From contig NC_019012.1 in NCBI RefSeq assembly GCF_000331105.1, positions 1-64,000 of the forward strand: a stretch of DNA of 64,000 nucleotides, written 5' to 3'. A program made the position numbers and the translations under genes. Position 1 is the first letter of the stretch; each line of letters starts with the position of its first letter. The notes beneath the pieces are model-generated. The model made no database searches, was not told where the DNA came from, and worked only from the letters and a program-made list of their open reading frames with translations. This document shows, piece by piece, positions 52,982-61,359 of this stretch. The DNA comes from Fibrella aestuarina BUZ 2. Its GTDB lineage: Bacteria; Bacteroidota; Bacteroidia; Cytophagales; Spirosomataceae.

Positions 52982-53500
52982 ATGAGTGAGAAAACAGGTA
53001 GAAGTGAACCAGCAGCAGGTGATCAAAAAACACCCGAAACCCGGTCGAAGGGTGTCTACGTGCGGCTTACGAAAACGGAAGAGGAACAGCTTAAAAAATT
53101 GAGCCAGCAATCGGGTGTGAGTGTGTCAACACTATTACGGACGGGTGTTTTGGGGCAGTTAGACCGCCTGCCCGTCTTCCAAAAGCTTCCTGCTGACGTG
53201 ACCGCTCAATTGTCTAAGCTCGACCGGTTAACAACGGCTCTTTGGTTCATCAGCCAACGGGCCGACGCGGACGCAATCTATGCTCAAGATATTCGGGACA
53301 TCGTGTATCAGGTAGGGGCAATCAGTCAGCAGGTGTATAAATTTTGCGAGCAGAACAAGACTCGCTTATCCACGATCACGCTGCTTGATGGTCTGATCCG
53401 CGACATTCAGCAAGAGGAGACAACATCAATTGGTAACTCAACGCTGCTCCAAATCCTGACACAAATCCGCGACAGCTACGAGACCGTTTATAAATCATGA
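52982..53500 (+). CDS. ribbon-helix-helix mobilisation accessory protein
   Basis: 172 residues from ATG at 52982; nine earlier codons back to 52955 are less convincing. KGVYVRLTKTEEEQLKKLSQQSGVSVSTLLRTGVLGQL (about 25-62) is a ribbon-helix-helix DNA-binding unit of the CopG/MobA type. The C-terminal half is helical (LDRLTTALWFISQRAD..IVYQVGAISQQVYKF), typical of relaxosome accessory proteins. It overlaps the relaxase gene by 4 bp. It would bind oriT and load the relaxase. Confidence 0.78.
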   Translation: MSEKTGRSEPAAGDQKTPETRSKGVYVRLTKTEEEQLKKLSQQSGVSVSTLLRTGVLGQLDRLPVFQKLPADVTAQLSKLDRLTTALWFISQRADADAIYAQDIRDIVYQVGAISQQVYKFCEQNKTRLSTITLLDGLIRDIQQEETTSIGNSTLLQILTQIRDSYETVYKS

Positions 53501-54162
53501 TTGGCAAAGTGGCCCGCTTTGGCTCCAGCTTTTTGGGGGCCATGCACTACTGTTATTACGAAACGCGGTCGAATCACAGCCTTGACCGCTCGCGCATCCG
53601 TGGCGAACTGATCTACGCCCAGCACCTCAGCGTAACCACTCTCACCGACGACCGACTACGCACCGAATCCAAGAGCCGTTTGAACTTAGAAGCAATGGCA
53701 ACCACCATGCAGTCGATGGCCGCGTTGAATGAACGTACCCGTAAGCCGGTGTGGCATCAAAGCTTTTCGTTTCCCATTGGCGAATGCCCACCCGCCCAAG
53801 TGATGGTGGGTATCTGCCAGTCTTTTGCCCGGACATTCGGTATGGAGAACAACCCGATGGTGGCGTTTCGGCACCGTGATCGGGAACACGAACATTTCCA
53901 TATAGTCGCCAGCCGCATTGATGTGACGGGTAAGAATACGGCGAAAACAAGCTTTAACTATCGGGAGGTAGCTCAGTTCTGTAGGGCAATGGAAGATCGG
54001 CATGATCTTACGCCCGGTCCACCGACCAAGCGTGAACGTCAACATCAGTCGTCCGATGTAGCGGTTATGCACCATCACGAGAAGCCATTGGTCCAACAGT
54101 CCGATGAACGACAGCCAGCCGTTCCGAAGCCATTAATACGACAAAACAAAGTGGGTGTTTAA
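53497..54162 (+). CDS. relaxase (VirD2-like mobilisation nuclease)
   Basis: 221 residues. MIGKVARFGSSFLGAMHYCYYE is the family-typical N-terminus with catalytic-Tyr candidates (Tyr18-Tyr21). The metal-binding three-His motif is in FRHRDREHEHFHIVASRI (about 120-137). It nicks oriT and leads the strand into the recipient. The protein is short for the family, which often runs to 300 residues or more; the frame ends at a normal TAA with no sign of frameshift. Accessory gene overlaps by 4 bp. Confidence 0.8.
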   Translation: MIGKVARFGSSFLGAMHYCYYETRSNHSLDRSRIRGELIYAQHLSVTTLTDDRLRTESKSRLNLEAMATTMQSMAALNERTRKPVWHQSFSFPIGECPPAQVMVGICQSFARTFGMENNPMVAFRHRDREHEHFHIVASRIDVTGKNTAKTSFNYREVAQFCRAMEDRHDLTPGPPTKRERQHQSSDVAVMHHHEKPLVQQSDERQPAVPKPLIRQNKVGV

Positions 54163-54177
54163 GTGGCGATAGAAAAA

Positions 54178-54203
54178 TAGTTGTATATTTGACTATCCAA
54201 CTA
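54178..54203 (+). promoter_or_regulatory. consensus -7 promoter flanked by 6-bp inverted repeat
   Basis: TAGTTG (54178-54183) and CAACTA (54198-54203) flank TATATTTG (54184-54191), an exact TAnnTTTG box, with a 14-bp spacer as in the promoter before the RecE-like gene. Confidence 0.6.
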
Positions 54204-54216
54204 AACAACTACAACG

Positions 54217-54483
54217 ATGGAGACTTCTGTGGAGAACAACGAAGATAAAGTACTGGATGGAGGCAGTTACGATGACGTGAGGTTTGTCTTTGTCAGGCAG
54301 GAATCGGTTTCGGTCTACGAAGTGCGGGATAGTTTGGGTGAGGTAGTAAACATTGTCATTGCCGAGGGCATCGACGATCCCGAACGCTTCCAGAGTCGCA
54401 CAGTAGCCGAGCAGGATGCAATGAAGACGTTGGCATTGGACGAGTATTATGGCGGAAGCGAGTGGGAGGGGCCTACATTTTAG
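54217..54483 (+). CDS. small acidic element protein, unknown
   Basis: 88 residues, strongly acidic (METSVENNEDKVLDGGSYDDVRFVFVRQESVSVYEVRD..EYYGGSEWEGPTF). Not recognised. Acidic DNA-mimic antirestriction proteins have this size and charge, but no specific similarity is seen, so this is only a possibility. It follows the relaxase by 54 bp with its own consensus promoter. Confidence 0.6.
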   Translation: METSVENNEDKVLDGGSYDDVRFVFVRQESVSVYEVRDSLGEVVNIVIAEGIDDPERFQSRTVAEQDAMKTLALDEYYGGSEWEGPTF

Positions 54484-54515
54484 AAATTGCTATCACTAAG
54501 AAGCTGCTTTTGAAC

Positions 54516-54806
54516 ATGAGAAATACGCCCATCCGCGCTGACTATACCTACTCGATTGAAGGCAATATCATCGTCATCGTAGATCTGGACTTAGGCAACC
54601 GGAGTGTGACGAATGATATTGAAAATGTACTGGCCGACATCCGCACCGACCTCGGCAGTTTAGCTGGCTACTCGGTTATCTATCGCGATAGTATGGGTCA
54701 TTGGGATGCCGTGAGTTTAGTAAACGATGTTGTTTACTTTTACCCACTCAACGCAACTGAGCGTGAGAAGGCACTGAGTAGGTTCATACCGCTGGTTGAA
54801 TCGTAG
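54516..54806 (+). CDS. small element protein, unknown
   Basis: 96 residues from ATG at 54516 (MRNTPIRADYTYSIEGNIIVIVDLDLG); a GTG at 54462 would overlap the previous gene. Soluble, acidic, with an alpha/beta pattern (SVTNDIENVLADIRTDLG, GYSVIYRDSMGHWDAV). No family recognised. Probably co-transcribed with the 54217 gene. Confidence 0.55.
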   Translation: MRNTPIRADYTYSIEGNIIVIVDLDLGNRSVTNDIENVLADIRTDLGSLAGYSVIYRDSMGHWDAVSLVNDVVYFYPLNATEREKALSRFIPLVES

Positions 54807-54930
54807 CACGCAATTCTACATAGTTGCTATAACGACTGACTTATCCACTGGGAGCTAAGTTGATGAAATTAATAGCTTTTTCTCACAGATTTATCAATTG
54901 CCATCTATTTCCAGAATAACCCGTTCGAGT

Positions 54931-55440
54931 ATGTACAGAACAATTTTACTGACGTTATCACTGGCCTTCGTCCTGTTCTTGGGTTGGATGGAGCCGAGCT
55001 ATGGGCAATCCGTGAACGGCTATGAAAAGACAATCATTTTCAGTGGGTACGCTCCCGACCAAACCCAACTGATTTTCTACTTTACAATCAAAGGAGAGAG
55101 GGCATCAAGCGCATCCGCCGAGTTTATACCTCAGGGAGACCACGACAAAGCCAAGCATCTAAACTTATACTTGCTTGGCAAAGGGTCCCCTTTCGCGAAA
55201 TGGAAGGGCATTAAATTGTCTGCTGATGCACCAAAAGATACTACCCCGCAGGAAGTGATGTATTTAATGGCTGATGCTGATACTGATCGGTTATATCTCA
55301 GTGACTACGCCGGACACATCATTACAGTTCTTGATTGGCATTATGAAGGTCCCGTAAATGGGCGAGGCACCGCCTGTACCACCTGTTTAGGTAAATTAGA
55401 GGCATTTCAGGCATTCAGGCGTTATTTTCTGAACGGTTGA
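54931..55440 (+). CDS. secreted protein of unknown function
   Basis: 169 residues from ATG at 54931, signal peptide MYRTILLTLSLAFVLFLGW..GQ. The mature part is mixed alpha/beta (KTIIFSGYAPDQTQLIFYFTIKG) and ends with a Cys pair in ACTTCLGKLEAF that could form a disulfide or bind metal. Not recognised. It converges with the tra operon across a strong bidirectional terminator. Confidence 0.65.
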   Translation: MYRTILLTLSLAFVLFLGWMEPSYGQSVNGYEKTIIFSGYAPDQTQLIFYFTIKGERASSASAEFIPQGDHDKAKHLNLYLLGKGSPFAKWKGIKLSADAPKDTTPQEVMYLMADADTDRLYLSDYAGHIITVLDWHYEGPVNGRGTACTTCLGKLEAFQAFRRYFLNG

Positions 55441-55488
55441 CGGGTGGATTAGGTAGAGGGGAAAAAGATAGTTGAGGGCAAAAGGTAC

Positions 55489-55535
55489 AAAGCGGGGTGA
55501 TTGACCAACTATTTGTTGGTCAGTCACCCCGCTTT
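55489..55535. terminator. strong bidirectional terminator hairpin
   Basis: 21-bp arms with one mismatch (55489-55509 and 55515-55535) and a 5-nt loop, ending in GTTTG on the plus strand. It separates the convergent secreted-protein gene and the end of the tra operon. Confidence 0.85.
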
Positions 55536-55593
55536 GTTTGTCGGCTTACTACGCTTTGTGATGTTGCCTAAGTATGTACCGAATACGTTTTTG

Positions 55594-56163
55594 TCAATGC
55601 CATCGCCACCCCACACTGATTAGCGTGTGAAACGGCTGGAGCGTGGACTTTGGTTGCCAGCGTTGCCGAAGGCTGACGACGACGGGCGACAACTCGAAGT
55701 CAATGCCAGCGTCAACACCCAGTAGCCATCGGGATGTAGTCGGCATGGTTGAACACAAACTATCGGCCATCATTTGGGCTGGACGGGTGGGCGTGGTTTC
55801 GTAGAGTAGGAGGGGTTGCACGGAGCCGCGCACAAAGCGAGTGCGGAAGGCATTGCGCCACAGGTTAAATTCATAGCCCCAGCCAACTGCAAACTGTCGT
55901 ACCGTTCCTGTAGAAAGGGAATCCTCTCCGCGTACTGTCTTCTGCACGTAGCTAACCGAAACCTTCCAGGCATTGTATTGACGATTGTACCGGCCCGTGC
56001 TGAACGTACCCAGCCAACCTATGTCATTATGCTTTGCCCAAGGCCCATCGGCGACACCAGCTTGCACGTCGAAGAAACGCTGTCCTTTCAGGTGCGACTG
56101 CCCGCAGGCAGACGTGATGCTGAAACCAGTCAATACAAATACGAAAATGCAGTAGTTTTTCAT
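55594..56163 (-). CDS. traO: conjugal transfer protein TraO
   Basis: 189 residues with a signal peptide (FVFVLTGFSITSACGQ). Beta-strand rich: KGQRFFDVQAGVADGP, KVSVSYVQKTVRG, GWGYEFNLWRNAF, ending in an aromatic strand HTLISVGWRWH. This is the small barrel-like outer-membrane protein encoded last in Bacteroides tra operons. Starts 3 bp after the TraN stop. Confidence 0.78.
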   Translation of the reverse strand: MKNYCIFVFVLTGFSITSACGQSHLKGQRFFDVQAGVADGPWAKHNDIGWLGTFSTGRYNRQYNAWKVSVSYVQKTVRGEDSLSTGTVRQFAVGWGYEFNLWRNAFRTRFVRGSVQPLLLYETTPTRPAQMMADSLCSTMPTTSRWLLGVDAGIDFELSPVVVSLRQRWQPKSTLQPFHTLISVGWRWH

Positions 56164-56166
56164 GGC

Positions 56167-57336
56167 TCAAAGCGGTTTGGCTAACAACAGTACGTCGGCT
56201 TCAATTTGATAGCGGAGGTGGCGACCGCCGTTTTTCTCATACAATTCCACGTCGATGACTTTGTCTTCAGTGAGTGTGGTTAAGGGCAAAGCATATACAA
56301 GAGTCTGTTCTGTTTTGGCCCGCAGCAGCTTGGGTTCGCTTGGGTATCGACTGTAAGGTTTTAGCTCAATCTCCTGTGCGGCCATGCGCTTCAGCTTCTC
56401 CTTGTCGCGGACGTAGAACTTCATGAAGTCGGCTTCGTAGTCGATGTGGCTATCGTTGCGAAGATTGAATTGCAGATACAGCACTTTATCCGCTACGTAG
56501 ATGCCCGTAACCATGCTGGTGATTCGCATGGAAGAAGCCCCAATATTTCGGACAAAGGGCTTGCGGTCGTTGACGCGCTCACAATGATTTTGTAAATCAC
56601 TCTCCGGCATCGGCATCCCGTTGGCCGTTGTCGATTGCACAAACGTAATAGCGGCTGACCGATTGATGCCCAACGAGCGGCTGGTGTAGTCATCGGCGGT
56701 CACATTGTTCGCCATGTTGATATTCAAAATCTCCGGCTCTTCCTGGTAGCGGATCAGGAACGAGAAGAAGCCGCCGTCCTCAGTAATGACCGTCATGTTG
56801 GTCTCCTTGCCGGAATCGGACTGGCAAAACACTTTCGCATTCGGGTTGGCTTTAACGCGCAGGACGTTGGTGACGGTTTCGGGTACTTGCGCCAGCACGT
56901 AGTCGGTCCCGGCATCAAACTCCTTTATCTTAGCCGGAAAGATGATGTGCGTCGTCTTGCGGTCTGAAATGCCAAGTGGGTACGATCCTTTCACCGCCGA
57001 ACGGTCGATGGGTAGCAGATACGGCTTGGCACGTACCCGATCAACCAACTCCGGGTTTGCTATGCGGACAGGCGTTTCGAGTGCTGTAACTGCCGATTTG
57101 GGGCCAGTTGATCGTTGGGCCGTTGATGATACTGCCGACTTCGACAGGGTAGTAGTGAGAAGAGCCAGCGCGTGATAGTTGCTTTTCTGAGTTGTCGCAA
57201 CAGTCTGAAAGGACTTGCCAACTAACGGTTTAAGTGGCATCGTTAGTTTGACAGGCCGGGTTGTTGAGCGGCTCCGTTGAGCACTTACTGTAAGGGGCGT
57301 AAAGGCAATGAAATAGAGTAAGATGAAGCGTATCAT
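56167..57336 (-). CDS. traN: conjugal transfer protein TraN (VirB9-like)
   Basis: 389 residues with an N-terminal signal (IRFILLYFIAFTPLTVSAQ). After a low-complexity linker (25-100) come TTHIIFPAKIKEFDAGTDYVLAQVP, NVLRVKANP and a C-terminal domain with ITSMVTGIYVADKVLYLQFNL, the arrangement of Bacteroides TraN. It forms part of the outer-membrane core of the type IV channel with TraM and TraO. Between traM and traO in the same direction. Confidence 0.85.
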   Translation of the reverse strand: MIRFILLYFIAFTPLTVSAQRSRSTTRPVKLTMPLKPLVGKSFQTVATTQKSNYHALALLTTTLSKSAVSSTAQRSTGPKSAVTALETPVRIANPELVDRVRAKPYLLPIDRSAVKGSYPLGISDRKTTHIIFPAKIKEFDAGTDYVLAQVPETVTNVLRVKANPNAKVFCQSDSGKETNMTVITEDGGFFSFLIRYQEEPEILNINMANNVTADDYTSRSLGINRSAAITFVQSTTANGMPMPESDLQNHCERVNDRKPFVRNIGASSMRITSMVTGIYVADKVLYLQFNLRNDSHIDYEADFMKFYVRDKEKLKRMAAQEIELKPYSRYPSEPKLLRAKTEQTLVYALPLTTLTEDKVIDVELYEKNGGRHLRYQIEADVLLLAKPL

Positions 57337-57356
57337 AGGATTGTGAAGAGTATAAA

Positions 57357-58877
57357 TCAGTTAGTAAAATCATGAGTGGTTTGATCGGCCCGAAGGAAGA
57401 TTCGGTAGTTTGGTTTCACGGTCACTTTCACCGAAGCCAATTTCGACTGCACGAAGGAACGTACCCCCTGGAAGGCCGTATTGGTAACCTGCATCGCCAA
57501 CTGACTGCCGACCTGTTGCCCAAACGAACCTTGCGGAACGAAGTAGTAGGGCGATGAAATAGCCTGTCCAGCGGAACTGCCCACGCCCTGAGCCAAACGG
57601 TTTTTATCGGCCAGTTTTGGCACGGCAAGTCCCGCCCGACCATCTAAGTCGTAAGCAGTTAGGCGAATTGGGTAGATGTCGCTCCCCAGCCGGACACTCG
57701 TAATGATCACGTTCACCCGGTCGGCACTCATGCTACACGTACCTGCCAAAAGTGTATGGGCAGGTAGCTTTACAACCTTTCCGTTTAGTCGCAAAGGAGT
57801 GTCTTCCAGCAGTCGAATGTTGAGCGTACTGCCGTTCTGCACCGTCACGGCATCACCGTCGCCGTGAACGACAGCCGGGATTGATTGGGTGGCAGGGGAG
57901 GAGGGAGTATCTAATTGGGCTCCTGAGGCAGAAAGTCCATAAAAGCCTGTATTGCTCATGTTTATTGCCTTTCGCGTTTGGGTGTTCATCGGGTCCGCCA
58001 ATTGGCCCTCGCCCATCGATGCTCCCTCACCCTGCTGGGCTGCCTGCTCTGCCGCTATCTCACGGCTAAAAAGCTTTTGATACGAAGCCGGCAACGTACC
58101 GTTGTACTTCGCTTTCAACTGTTTGTAGTCGGCCATCTGCAACGAGGCATCTGATGACACCCCCGTCGTTGTCGGTTGGGCAAATTGTCCGTTTGCGCGG
58201 TCAATGTGCCGCAGCAGTGCATCCGCCGTTTTCTGATCCAGCTCGCGTTCGCGTCGGGCCAAACGTTCCTCAGTCAATTGCTCTTTCCCCTTGGGCGACC
58301 GATGCATGGTTCTATAAATAGCATCCCGTTCGGCCTGCTGATGATCGAATTGGCGATTCAGCGCACTGCGCCGGGCGGCTTTACATTCCGTGGCCGTGAT
58401 ATAGGGTTGGGTAGTTTGCCGGGTTTGTTTCCCGATACTGTTTAGATCTGCTTCCGTCAGCGACTCGTTCGAGCCACGTGCCAGCGAGGGGTCTTTGCCC
58501 GTCAACAGTTGCGTACCTGAAGCTGCCTGACGATCCATCGCCCCGGTTGCGTTCGGGTTGAGCGAAGCCCCATCGTAGCCGTACTTGTCGTATTTCTCCC
58601 GCGCGTCGAGACCGTGCGGACGTGCTTCGGGCGGGGCCAGTGAGGAGGCACCCCCATCGGACAGTTCGCCGGGTTTAGGTGGGGTATCTGACCCAATGAA
58701 GCCTCCAAGGAAACCGAAGATGGCAACGCCCAGCAAAAAGGCAAAGCCGCCAATCAGTAGCATAATCTGTTTACGGCCTGCCTTCCCTTTCTGCACCGTT
58801 TCGCTACCCGGTGCAGGTGTTTCCTCAATGGATGTATCAAAAAAAGGGGCTTTTGGTGATTGTTCAGCAGGTGTCAT
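57357..58877 (-). CDS. traM: conjugal transfer protein TraM (VirB10-like)
   Basis: 506 residues. A transmembrane helix at about 36-60 (KQIMLLIGGFAFLLGVAIFGFLG), then a long low-complexity periplasmic region, then a folded C-terminus with NGSTLNIRLLEDTPLRLNGKVVKLPAHTLL, a TraM/VirB10-type core domain that spans to the outer membrane. Start overlaps the small membrane gene by 4 bp. Confidence 0.85.
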   Translation of the reverse strand: MTPAEQSPKAPFFDTSIEETPAPGSETVQKGKAGRKQIMLLIGGFAFLLGVAIFGFLGGFIGSDTPPKPGELSDGGASSLAPPEARPHGLDAREKYDKYGYDGASLNPNATGAMDRQAASGTQLLTGKDPSLARGSNESLTEADLNSIGKQTRQTTQPYITATECKAARRSALNRQFDHQQAERDAIYRTMHRSPKGKEQLTEERLARRERELDQKTADALLRHIDRANGQFAQPTTTGVSSDASLQMADYKQLKAKYNGTLPASYQKLFSREIAAEQAAQQGEGASMGEGQLADPMNTQTRKAINMSNTGFYGLSASGAQLDTPSSPATQSIPAVVHGDGDAVTVQNGSTLNIRLLEDTPLRLNGKVVKLPAHTLLAGTCSMSADRVNVIITSVRLGSDIYPIRLTAYDLDGRAGLAVPKLADKNRLAQGVGSSAGQAISSPYYFVPQGSFGQQVGSQLAMQVTNTAFQGVRSFVQSKLASVKVTVKPNYRIFLRADQTTHDFTN

Positions 58878-59107
58878 TGCGTGAGTAAGGCAATAAAATA
58901 GAGTAGAAAAAATAGAGCCAATAGGGCCAGAAAGGCATTTCTAAGCCGAAACCCAATCCGATGCTGCCCCTGGTTTAGCCCATTAGCAAGCCGCTGTTCC
59001 AAACGCAGCAGGTACGTTGCCGCCCACGCTCCCAGCCGAAAAGCCGGGTGTTGTTCGGGTGAGCGTTCGGGTTGTGTAGTCTTGTTCGTTGTGCGAAACA
59101 GTCCCAT
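58874..59107 (-). CDS. small TraL-like transfer membrane protein
   Basis: 77 residues. A basic N-terminus and a C-terminal hydrophobic segment (NAFLALLALFFLLYFIALL). Its position between traK and traM matches traL of Bacteroides elements, but sequence similarity is not decisive. Overlaps traM by 4 bp and follows traK by 1 bp. Confidence 0.55.
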   Translation of the reverse strand: MGLFRTTNKTTQPERSPEQHPAFRLGAWAATYLLRLEQRLANGLNQGQHRIGFRLRNAFLALLALFFLLYFIALLTQ

Positions 59108-59108
59108 G

Positions 59109-59723
59109 CTATTTGTTGTATTCCTGCGTGACGCGGGACGAAAGAATATGGAAGTCGCGCATGAGTAAGCCGTTCGGTGAATTATCGCTACGGTTCACAT
59201 CAACCAAATTAGTTTCCGTTACCAAGCTCCGGTGCACAATGGCCGTAGCCCGCTCCTGTACCAGCCGGGCATACGTGATAGCCCGGTATGGGTAGTGCCG
59301 CAGGTCGGCCACGACTGAGTCGATTTGCACCCGTTGCGTAACGTTACCCTGCACCATGTCTCGGTAAAAATTCTGCTCTGATAGGTTATTATACAGTCGC
59401 TTGGCGGACTCGTCGCAGAGAAACATGGCTCGTCGGATGTTCTCGTCGATTGACTTTGGGTCGGGCGAAACGGTAAAGAATAGTTCGTGGAAACGACCGA
59501 CATGATGGCGCAATTCTGCCGGGCGATTATCGGTTACGCTGCCGCAGGTAACTTGTATAGCCTCACCCCGATTGACGAGGTAAATGCGCTTACTGAACTC
59601 ATTACTGTATTTAAAGGCAAGCCCTACCGCCGTGAGAGCCACCACGAAACTGAACCCAAACGCGGCCATCAACAACCAACGTCCGCGCTGAAAATCTTTC
59701 TCTAATTGCAGTAGCTCTTTCAT
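59109..59723 (-). CDS. traK: conjugal transfer protein TraK (VirB8-like)
   Basis: 204 residues. One transmembrane helix (LLMAAFGFSFVVALTAVGLAF), then a VirB8-like periplasmic domain: YSNEFSKRIYLVNRGEAIQV, then ELRHHVGRFHELFFTVSPD and DSVVADLRHYPYRAITYARL. It nucleates channel assembly. Start overlaps the small upstream protein's stop by 4 bp (ATGA). Confidence 0.83.
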   Translation of the reverse strand: MKELLQLEKDFQRGRWLLMAAFGFSFVVALTAVGLAFKYSNEFSKRIYLVNRGEAIQVTCGSVTDNRPAELRHHVGRFHELFFTVSPDPKSIDENIRRAMFLCDESAKRLYNNLSEQNFYRDMVQGNVTQRVQIDSVVADLRHYPYRAITYARLVQERATAIVHRSLVTETNLVDVNRSDNSPNGLLMRDFHILSSRVTQEYNK

Positions 59724-59968
59724 TGGGTATCACGGTCGGTTTTGGCTGTATGTGATATGGAAATTGGTTGTTGAATACGTTCATCATAAATGGCAACAGC
59801 CGCCCCCTTCTGATGAAAAACGTAGGTGTTTTGGGTAGCCTGTCGGTAAAGCCCGAAGCTCCAAACAATGCTACCTACGACGACAAGCGCCAGTAACGTT
59901 AAACCTGTTGTGCTGATCAATAGCATATGCTTATGCCTGATCAGTAAGTTGTTATGATAGTGATTCAT
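59720..59968 (-). CDS. small single-pass protein resembling the N-terminus of TraK
   Basis: 82 residues. Transmembrane helix (MLLISTTGLTLLALVVVGSIVW), followed by FGLYRQATQNTYVFHQKGAAVAIY, which echoes TraK's FKYSNEFSKRIYLVNRGEAIQV, then it stops. It may be a duplicated and shortened traK N-terminus, or an independent small channel component. The 4-bp overlap with traK and its position in the operon favour a real gene. Confidence 0.5.
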   Translation of the reverse strand: MNHYHNNLLIRHKHMLLISTTGLTLLALVVVGSIVWSFGLYRQATQNTYVFHQKGAAVAIYDERIQQPISISHTAKTDRDTQ

Positions 59969-60018
59969 AGACTGTTTAGCTAAAGAGTTTGCGGTACGCC
60001 TTGTTCAAAAGCAATGTT

Positions 60019-61314
60019 TTAGAGTCGATTTTCCTTCTTGGGGTACGTCTTGCGGTAGGCTCCTACGGTGGCTCCGTGAGCAGCCGCCACTGCCCCGGCT
60101 CCCGTACCGATGACAGCTCCAGCCACGCCACCGGCAATTCCTTTTACGCCCCGGCTGAACGTACTGCCGCCCGAAGCGGCTCCGGCTCGTGCTCCCCTTG
60201 CCGCACCTCCTGCGACGTGCGCGGCCATCGTGAATGGTGATTTGGCTACGCCTGCGGCCATGTTCCCCCCAAATCGCGCTACGTTGGTGACGTTGGTTGC
60301 TACGCTATTGCCCATGCGGGCTGCTACGGTGTGGCCTGCCGCTTTAAGTGGTTTCGTGACGGGTGAGGCCACCGTGCCCGCACCTGACTTAGCCAGACTG
60401 GTGGCTCCCTGCACCATCGCGCCAACGCCACCTACGGTTACCAGCATATTAGTCATGGACGGCACCTGGCAATAGCCGATCAGGCACATCACCAGAATAC
60501 CAATGAATGCCAGCCCCATGTACTCAGGCGTGTGGGCCTCGGCCCCTCCCGCGTTGCCCAACACAATGGTTTTTGGGTCGTAGTAGCTGAGGTACTTCAG
60601 CGTGACTTTGAAGGCAATGGACGAATACACGGCTGCGACCGTCGGGAGCAGGGTGTAGTTAATATACTTGCCAAACCACTCGGCAATATTATTTGCCATG
60701 CCCGGAAACACCGCGAGCGCGATGGCAAGGGGTGCGCCCATTCGTAGCACGAGCCGGTAAGTGAACGAGATCAGGAATAGAATGCACTCGGCCAATTGCA
60801 TCAGAGCCAGCAGGATGTCCTGCGTGTAGGAGAGCAATTCATACTTAAACTTTTCTGAGTACTCAGCAAAGCTCAGTTTTAGGCTCGACCCGAAGGCATC
60901 AGGGTTAAACGACGGGTCAACCTGTCGGAATAGTTCGGGGTGTTCACCAATCTCCTGCCATTTGGCATCGACGGTTTGCTGTAGCAGCTTCGTCTGCTCG
61001 GCAATCTTCTCGTACAATGTACCGTTCTGCCGTTCAACCGCCGTGCGGATACTTTCGCCCAGTTTGTCGATGCCGTTGCAAATGCGGGGCGACAAACCGA
61101 TTAGCACCATCAGCATAAACGGGCGCAGGTACGGGAAGAAATCAATCGACTCGGAGCGCATTACTTGGGGAATGAGCCGCGAGAAGATGTACACCAACGC
61201 CCCAATGCCGGCCACCGCCCTGATTTTCGACTCAATCAGGGCCGTTACGTCCATCGTGGAGGCTGTCATGTCGGCGTAAAGGCCCAGCAGCGTTTTGTAA
61301 GCGTCAAAAAGCAT
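60019..61314 (-). CDS. traJ: conjugal transfer protein TraJ (VirB6-like)
   Basis: 431 residues with about seven membrane segments (VAGIGALVYIFSRLIPQV, YLRPFMLMVLIGLSPRIC, MQLAECILFLISFTYRLVLRM and others). This is the polytopic inner-membrane channel protein of Bacteroides transfer systems. The C-terminus is Gly/Ala-rich (GAGTVASPVTKPLKAAGH...AAHGATVGAYR). Follows traI by 45 bp. Confidence 0.85.
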   Translation of the reverse strand: MLFDAYKTLLGLYADMTASTMDVTALIESKIRAVAGIGALVYIFSRLIPQVMRSESIDFFPYLRPFMLMVLIGLSPRICNGIDKLGESIRTAVERQNGTLYEKIAEQTKLLQQTVDAKWQEIGEHPELFRQVDPSFNPDAFGSSLKLSFAEYSEKFKYELLSYTQDILLALMQLAECILFLISFTYRLVLRMGAPLAIALAVFPGMANNIAEWFGKYINYTLLPTVAAVYSSIAFKVTLKYLSYYDPKTIVLGNAGGAEAHTPEYMGLAFIGILVMCLIGYCQVPSMTNMLVTVGGVGAMVQGATSLAKSGAGTVASPVTKPLKAAGHTVAARMGNSVATNVTNVARFGGNMAAGVAKSPFTMAAHVAGGAARGARAGAASGGSTFSRGVKGIAGGVAGAVIGTGAGAVAAAHGATVGAYRKTYPKKENRL

Positions 61315-61359
61315 GGATGTAAGTGGTTTGGTACGCGCAGGAGTTGATAGTCAGCAGTT

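Noticed and set aside
52859..53110. Minus-strand frame of 83 codons over the array and RHH gene
   Set aside because: Overlaps the ribbon-helix-helix gene, which has a recognisable DNA-binding pattern; the minus frame is Cys/Phe-rich with no motif.
53497..54162. Relaxase as a truncated pseudogene
   Set aside because: It is short for the family but has the His motif, a normal stop and a coupled accessory gene; no downstream frame continues it.
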